Positions 57,600 to 64,000 of a stretch of 64,000 nt of DNA are shown piece by piece. The position numbers were made by a program, and so were the translations under genes. The notes under the pieces are model-generated. The model worked only from the letters and a program-made list of their open reading frames with translations, did not search any database and was not told the origin of the DNA. The stretch is from Phyto melanocephala (lineage: Eukaryota > Arthropoda > Insecta > Diptera > Rhinophoridae). Each line of letters opens with the position of its first letter. Within the stretch, counting starts at the first letter, position 1. The stretch covers positions 139,316,223-139,380,222 of the forward strand of contig OW799233.1 in assembly GCA_941918925.1 (NCBI GenBank), in the 5' to 3' direction.

Positions 57600-59800
57600 T
57601 CTTTGTAAAAATAAAGAATATTAAATATATGAACTCAAGCCTGATTAAAAAATTTAAATGTTATAAAATGTGTTTAATTTGTATTGGAGTTATCACGCTC
57701 AACTAATATGTAAAACAAAAATATAGCCTATATCCGTTCGGAGGATAAAGCTAGAATATTGGTGAAAAAATTTCAGTAATTAAATAAGTAGTTTCGAAAA
57801 AAAAAACTCGTAACATAAATACATTTCCTCTTTATTATATTGGTACAGCACAATTTTGTTTAATTTTTCTTATATTAAGTTTTCATTACAAATCCTTCAT
57901 GCGGGTTGTACACAATTATCTATTGGTTTTTTATATTCAATTCTATAAGTTCACTCCTTTATAATTATATTACAAATATGTAAATAAATAGAAGAACAAA
58001 AACTGTTATAAAAACAAAAGCAACAACAAAAGCATTTACAACAGGATTCATTTAGTTGTCGCTTTTGTTGATTGTTGTCATAGGGCTTAGCTCTTTGTGT
58101 GGAATACACACAGCTTCGTTAGGCAATTCAACTAACAAATACAACAATAATAACAATGGCAAATGCTACTGTTGTTGTTCTCCTTGTTGCTATTATTGTA
58201 GTCTTAACATCTTTGTTTTCTATATTGTGCAATTTTCTATATTTTTTGTATTCTTTAACCCGCTCTCTAAGCTTCTAAATAGAATGAATCCCTTTTTAAG
58301 GTAAAGTGCTCTATAGGAAATAAGACAGTGAAATTGTCTTCTTGAATATTTTCACTTGCAGTCAAAGCATATGCAGGAAATGATTGCAAAAATTAAAAAA
58401 ATATTAAAAAATTTGTATAAACGATAATTTTACATAAATTTAATTGTCGCAAATAAATTTTAGTTTTTTTCTTTCAATTGTTTATTGTGTTATCTAATGT
58501 TTACTTATATTAAATCTGATATGGTTATCCTAAAAAAATAATGTAATTAAAAAAAAATTTTAAAACAAAAATACTATAATATTTTTGCAAAAATGAAATA
58601 AAATTTACAAGCAAAACAAAAAACAATAGTCGTTACGTACAACAGGAGTATAGTTGTGAAGCACCTAAGCTATGATATCTTGTAATAATATTTTGCTTAC
58701 AGTGGTATTGATCGGTCGAAGCTCGATCAAATTATAACTCGAATAATGCTCACTGTGTTTGCCACAAAAGTATAAATAATTTCAATCACATTTGAATGCC
58801 ACAATTTACTTCCTGATCATCTTTTAAAGCCAATTTCGTATACCCTGTTCTAAAGCAAAGCCTGTTCTTAAATAAATCAACACAAATATGCAGTCGGACT
58901 TGGAAGGGTGTGTAATAAAAGCCGGGTGAGGCAAATCTTCAAAACCACTTTTTTCGAAATAACTTCTAACAGGTATTGTAACATGTGGCAGAGTATTATT
59001 ATGTTTTATGACTAGCCAATATTTTTCAGCCAATATTTGCTTTGAGGTTTCTAAAATAAGAATTTATAAATCTAAGGTAGAAGGATCAATTCAGTTATTA
59101 TGCATTCTTTTACATTAAAAAGAATAAGAAATTTTTTGATAATACAAAATTTTTTTTTTTAAGATTCTGTAATTAAATAATATTATACTACTTAGTTAGA
59201 TATTTTACCCAACAGCAATATTAATAGTTTCCATCAGGGCATCTACATACCATCATACATTTATATTCTTAGCTACGTAAAGGGTGTATTTAAATTACAT
59301 ATAAGTAGTTATTGCACTACGTCTGTTCACATGTAATTACAAAATCTAACAATTACAATAGAACAATTGCAACTATTTTTCTAACTATTATTTTTTATTA
59401 TTTTTACGACACTAATACAACTTTATATCATGCATGAATAAACAGCAAATAATAAGTCCAACAGATATTTTATTATGGAATTATTTTCATTTTTTGTCTA
59501 TACTCATCATTCTTTTAACCACTTTTTGTATTTTGATGCAACATACTTAAAAAAAAAACTGTTTTGAATTATTAAAATTAAGAAATTGTTATGAAAGAAA
59601 ACAATACAATGGATTGAGGTAAAAATGAAGTGTTTATTGTGTTATATAATATTGTTAGATTTGAAAAGGATAATAATAAAAATACTTTTTGCTTAATCAT
59701 AGATAATGATGTGCCATAATTAAGTGGCTTAATTATAGTTAAGAAGACTGGGAAATATAATTGTAACAATGTGTTGGAGGACAATTTTTTAAGTAAGTAA
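57600..59800. other. AT-rich non-coding DNA with a CAA-rich patch
   Basis: At 58010-58300 a CAA-rich patch includes an open frame with a signal-peptide-like start (LSLLLIVVIGLSSLCGIHTA) and a GTAAAG donor-like site at 58300. It has no ATG and is preceded by a stop, so it could at most be an internal exon. Nothing else is recognised. Confidence 0.35.
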
Positions 59801-59811
59801 GAAAATAATAT

Positions 59812-60020
59812 TCGCCTGTGTTCTGTATTCCGAGTGAAATTAAATCACTCGGAATTGCCATTGTAGTGTTATTGTTTAATTTGTTTTTGTTACAATAACA
59901 AAATACACATAAATCGTCCAGGACAATCACTCAATTGGCTTGTAAAAACAGCAAATAAAACAATAATATCATTGCCATTCCGAGTGATTTAATTTCACTC
60001 GGAATGCAGAACACAGGCGA
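59812..60020. mobile_element. MITE with hairpin-bearing termini, copy 2
   Basis: TCGCCTGTGTTCTG at the left and CAGAACACAGGCGA at the right are perfect inverses. Inside each end, ATTCCGAGTGA and TCACTCGGAAT form a hairpin around an AT spacer. The 209-bp element is longer than copy 1 by a central insert of about 80 bp. It is non-coding. Confidence 0.85.
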
Positions 60021-60241
60021 TTGTGTTGCTGTTGGGTAGAAGACAATAACTTTGTTAGTCGAATTAATTATTAAACATATTTCTTGAAAAAATATTTCAA
60101 TGCAATGGAACGTTATGTAAAATTGCCTTTTCACTAGCTTTTATCTTCGACTCGAAGAAAAAAATTTCACTTAAAAAATCTTAGTTTAATGAGAATAGAA
60201 AAATAATAATCAGATTTGGACTAGAATCATTTAGTATACAT

Positions 60242-60902
60242 ATATCGCACTTGATCAACAAGAGGGTATTAACTCAAAATTTTTGAATTTTCAGTAGAGT
60301 CAAAAAACTGTTTGTGGCCACATTTTAACAGAATTTAAAAATTCAAATATACCATAGGAAGCAAATTCCATTTGAAAATATATATATACATTGTTTTTGT
60401 TTTAAATTTTACTAATCATTGCAAAAAAATCTATTTTTTGAGTTAACACCATTTTTTCATGAAAAGGGTCACAACTAAAAAAAAATTTGAACAATTTTTT
60501 CATAAAAAGAGTCACATTTCGAATTAAAATTATAGAATAAAACAAATTTTATCAAAAAAATAGTATCAACTCAAAACACAACCAAATATAAATAAAACAG
60601 TTTGATTATTTTTAACATAAATAAAGGCTCAAATCAAAATAATACCTTTTTTATGAAAATATACGATTCTTACCTATTTTAACTTTTGTATTAACTCGAA
60701 ATAATACCTTTTTGTTGAAATAAAGGTAATCACTACATTATCATGAATATGGTCTCAAAAGTGGTTTTCGAGATGAAAGAGTAAACGGAATACGATGAAA
60801 TTTTTACAGCAGATAGATATTGATGTTGTGTGCTGATTTCTTGAAAAAAGTGATATTTTAAAAATTTTGAGTTAATACCCTCTTGTTGATCAAGTGCGAT
60901 AT
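60242..60902. mobile_element. 661-bp element with perfect 43-bp terminal inverted repeats
   Basis: The ends (60242-60284 and 60860-60902) are exact inverses, starting ATATCGCACTTGATCAACAA and continuing through GAGGGTATTAACTCAAAATT. The interior has degenerate repeats of the phrase TTAACTC(A/G)AAATAATACC with TTTTT(C/G)ATGAAA-like text, and no coding frame. Target duplication is uncertain. Identity of the long ends suggests recent transposition by an enzyme encoded elsewhere. The superfamily is unknown. Confidence 0.85.
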
Positions 60903-60904
60903 GT

Positions 60905-62640
60905 ATGTGTTAGAAACCAAGATGTTCTGTACGTCTGCTTACAAATGTACTGGATGACCTTATATGCAATAAAAAACAAGGTCATCAGGCTTTTAGGTAA
61001 ATTATTGCAGGTAAAACGCGCTTGATGGAATATAATCAATCAACTTTTATGAATATTTTTTTTGTTCGGTAAAAACTCTCGTTACTTTTCTGCTCAATTT
61101 GTTACTTTTGTAACGAGCTATGTTTAACTTTTATATATATTATACTTTACTATTTCTGTGATTGTAAGCTGTTTTGTAGTTTAAAGTTGCGAAGTAAAAC
61201 TGGTGTGAAATATTTAGTCTTTTGTTGGGCCAGACAACCCACAAGTCTAAAAGATCAATTAATTTCATGCTTTACTACAATTTATTTATAAACTATATTT
61301 ATTACTACAGATTTTTTCACATTGCTTATTACCTTTAGTGCCTGTAAGAGAGTGTATATTAAACAAACCCATTAAAAAATCTTTCGAATTTTGTAAGCAG
61401 TGCACACTTTATTTCCTAACCATAATGCATCCATGGAAATTCTTAAATTGTTTGCAGTTAATTTTACTTGCAACATTGTTTAGTTAAGTGAAAACTTTTC
61501 TAAAATATGTAACAGCTTCGCATGCAATGAACCTTAAAATAACTTTCTTTGCCTCCTTCGCTAGAATGAGAACATCTTTTCCATCAATAAACTTAACTTC
61601 CAATTTTCTTGTCTTCCAAATGTCTTTCTCTTGCCCAATTGTTGGCCATAACATTTAATACTATGGCTCAACTATAACTATCAAATTTCATAATTTTTGG
61701 TGCACACGATTATCAACTGTCACAATATTTTAAATTCCAAAACATTTACTTTAAATATCCGTTAAAACAATGCGCTCAGGAGAATAGGCTGACTGCCTTT
61801 GTAGCATTGTAAGTCGGTCAGTTAAAAAATAAATGCATAAGAGTGTAAAAATAAAGTTTTTTTTTATGCGGTACTGTTTTATTTCATTCCTTTTTGTGCC
61901 TTTTTTAGTACTTTTTACGTTAACTATAGGGATGACATTTTAAAACAACCGCTTCAAGAAGAAGAGAAAAAATAAAATGGAAAATTTTACGTTTATATGT
62001 AGGAAAACCACAAAACTCATGAAAAGAAATTATGTTTGGACATTTCATTTGATGGACATGGATTACAAGTATAAATTTAAGTTTGCAACTTTGCACACAA
62101 GCACCAAAACCAAAAGAAGTCATGCACATATAAAAGTAATCGCATACACACTTGAATTTTACAGACATTCCAAACTGTATAACTGTTAAAATACATACAT
62201 ATACGTACATACATTTATGCACAAAGGCATGACTGTAGTAAGTAAAACTGATACATCTGACTAAAATTTATCCTTTGGCAAAATATCTTTTTGTGGCAAA
62301 GAGTAAAGAAACTGAAATGTTACAAAAAAAAAAACAAAAAATTAAAGTGCGATAGAGTGTAGAAATGGACCATACCATTAACAAATAATATTAAAATTTT
62401 CCTTTATATATTTTAATGCATATAAATATATTTGTATATATTTATATGATTTTAGTATAACCGTGCTAGAGAAAAGTTCTTTCAATGATTTCAATATTTT
62501 TTCAAAAGCGCTGACCAAACGTAGAAATAGAAAGAAACTTGAAATCAATCTTTAGAAAATTAAGGTTGAAATTTTTTTTACCAATCAAATATTAAATTTA
62601 ACTATAGTCTTAATTATTGGCTTAAGGCATTTAAATTTAT
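60905..62640. other. AT-rich non-coding DNA
   Basis: A 100-codon minus-strand frame at 61920-62222 overlaps a 70-codon plus-strand frame. Neither has motifs and I do not call either. Confidence 0.45.
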
Positions 62641-62719
62641 TTTTATAAAATATATTTATTATTTACACGGGCAAGCCACCTGATGGTGAGCGACAGGTGA
62701 ATAAAGGAGAAGACATTGT

Positions 62720-63240
62720 TCTAGATCTGGTTGATTTTAACGAAAATACCGGAATAAATGTAACAACAATGTTTTGACTTCACTACCTTTGCATAGTCGT
62801 TTAGTTAGGTCGATGCCTTTCTACAAAAAAAGCCTATATTCCAAAAGAGACACACCCAATGCAACGGACAATCAGGGTACACCCCAATATTTTATTAACA
62901 AAAACGAAACTGTTTTGTCCATTGTTGATCAAAAATATTTAATGTGTTTTCTTTCAACAACGCATTACATAAACTCGAGCCTGATTTTAATACAAAATAT
63001 TTTAGAGAAGATTTCACAGCAAAACATATGGAGGAGTAGATGTTATGAACCAGACAGTGTCTAAATAGAGCGCCAAAGGCAAAGCTAATAAATGGCCATT
63101 GGGAGTTTTTTTTCCAATAATATTGACAAGGCAGCATTGCGCGTATTTTATGTTTTGTACATCTTATATCAAAGCGACAAAAAAATCGAAGCTATCTTTA
63201 TGAATTTTAACATCACTTGGTAACTTAACAATATAAATAA
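62720..63240 (+). pseudogene. piggyBac transposase pseudogene (family 2, copy 3)
   Basis: Plus-strand frames give LDLVDFNENTGINVTT (second catalytic block, cut before DNFF), KKAYIPKE, YGGVDVMNQ (third block with Asp kept) and KANKWPLGVFF, in the order seen in copy 1. Stops and frameshifts are many. The 96-codon frame at 62774-63064 is in a wrong frame and not the protein. Terminal text with CTCGGGTACC and GAGTGGCTCC follows at 63590-63640, so the element extends to about 63790. Confidence 0.78.
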
Positions 63241-63790
63241 AAAGCCAATGTTCACACTAACGCTTAGCTATCGGATACAATTAAAAGGAATAAAACTGAA
63301 TGGTTGCCATAAATAGTTCACTGCTATAGTTGCGAGATTAGTGATCGAAAAACATGGAACATTTTCGGTAGCTGTAAGCGGTCAAAGAGTAAGCAAACCT
63401 AAATTATTGCTCCATTGTGCAGTAGATGCTATTTTTTCTTTTGTTCATAAATGTAAGCATAACGTTTTTCTTTTGTGCAAGTAAAAGTTTGATGGAAAAT
63501 ATTTTTTAATATAAATTACTAATAAAATTTATAGAAATACTATAATTTGTACTTGCTTTCATACAAAATGTAAAAAGATACTTTAAAGTACTCGGGTACC
63601 ATTAAAAAGGGGAAAATGATTATTTGGCTTTGAGTGGCTCCAAAACCAACCAAATCGAATAGAGAGAATTTAATATAGGAAATACCTTAGGAAATTTTTA
63701 TCTCAAGCAACTGGCAGAACTTTATATTTGCTTTTTATTTAATTATGTAAAATTTGACATCAAAGTACGTTTAGGAAGCGGGTACAAGTG
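63241..63790 (+). mobile_element. piggyBac family 2, copy 3, terminal region
   Basis: TACTCGGGTACC (63590s), GGCTTTGAGTGGCTCC and the end-proximal AAGTACGTTTAGGAAGCGGG correspond, inverted, to 38700-38910 of copy 1. The outermost terminus is too diverged to fix. Confidence 0.5.
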
Positions 63791-63930
63791 TTGATAATCA
63801 ACTTTAAAATGACTTAAAAACGAACAAAAAATCTAGATTCCAAATTGTATGTTTTTATAATCGAAAACGTAAAGATGCCTTAAAGAGGAGCATCGATTTC
63901 ATAAATTGCAATGAATATTTTTACACCTAA

Positions 63931-64000
63931 TCGGAATTGCCATTGTAGTGGGATTGTTCATAATAACAATTTCATGACAGTTTCGAGTGATTTAATTTCA
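63931..64000. mobile_element. MITE with hairpin-bearing termini, copy 3, cut by window end
   Basis: TCGGAATTGCCATTGTAGTG matches copies 1 and 2, and the right half starts again with CGAGTGATTTAATTTCA at the window edge. The left terminus is lost or diverged. Confidence 0.65.

Noticed and set aside
58056..58304. Secreted-protein-like frame with hydrophobic start
   Set aside because: It opens with TTG directly after a stop codon, has no ATG, and contains CAA-repeat-derived Asn and Cys runs. Only an internal exon would be possible, and splice support is poor.
62774..63064. 96-codon plus-strand frame
   Set aside because: The piggyBac motifs in this stretch read in the neighbouring frames, so this open frame is incidental.

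Overview
The window looks like non-coding, repeat-dominated nuclear DNA from a higher fly (Diptera, probably a calyptrate such as a blow fly, house fly or relative). This rests on the very AT-rich sequence, a 57-bp intron inside a transposon gene, a Q/H/A-rich exon with CAG-type codon runs and an A-rich leader of the kind seen in fly developmental genes, and the transposon set (piggyBac, mariner-like, LOA-type LINE, tRNA-SINEs, MITEs). The species call is inference. No bacterial features are present.

Host genes are sparse. The one convincing host coding segment is a first coding exon on the minus strand (12237-12591) with a perfect AG|GTAAGT donor and a candidate TATA box upstream (13187-13194). 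A leader-like stretch with a GTAAGT donor (about 35673-36200, minus) and a CAA-rich stretch (49370-49745) may be untranslated exons or regulatory DNA of large-intron genes.

The rest is a layered transposon landscape. At 16935-19672 lies a complete piggyBac element: TTAA duplications, perfect 17-bp inverted termini, a second inner inverted repeat, a DDD transposase with one small intron, and an in-frame TAG that cuts off the C-terminal cysteine-rich domain. A second, decayed piggyBac family occurs at 38700-40568, 40865-42110 and 62720-63790. Mariner-like transposase remnants occur near 561-800, 5969-6176 and 8442-9183, and internally deleted mariner derivatives are nested in a larger repeat (24079-24682, 52338-52862). 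A 5'-truncated LOA-like LINE (9789-10368) has a 3' end that one tRNA-SINE (15022-15223) shares. Two other tRNA-headed SINEs (4862-5080, 50694-50815) carry different tails.

Two abundant composite repeat families, here called A (1-407, 23934-26368, 42775-44490, 51264-53009) and B (6185-6592, 27698-28290, 30836-31665, 31911-32750, 32751-33800), share one plan: a terminal hairpin ATTCGGC-NNN-GCCGAAT, TATACCC/GGGTATA borders and a GACGGACAGACGGAC block. Family A also holds a 287-bp satellite.

The most interesting signals are two 48-nt segments (57483-57530 and 41387-41434) that fit the hammerhead ribozyme consensus with a palindromic stem III. Next come a 583-bp near-perfect foldback (32867-33449), the SINE/LINE tail sharing, a 661-bp element with perfect 43-bp termini (60242-60902), and MITEs whose terminal repeats each contain their own hairpin (21507, 59812, 63931).
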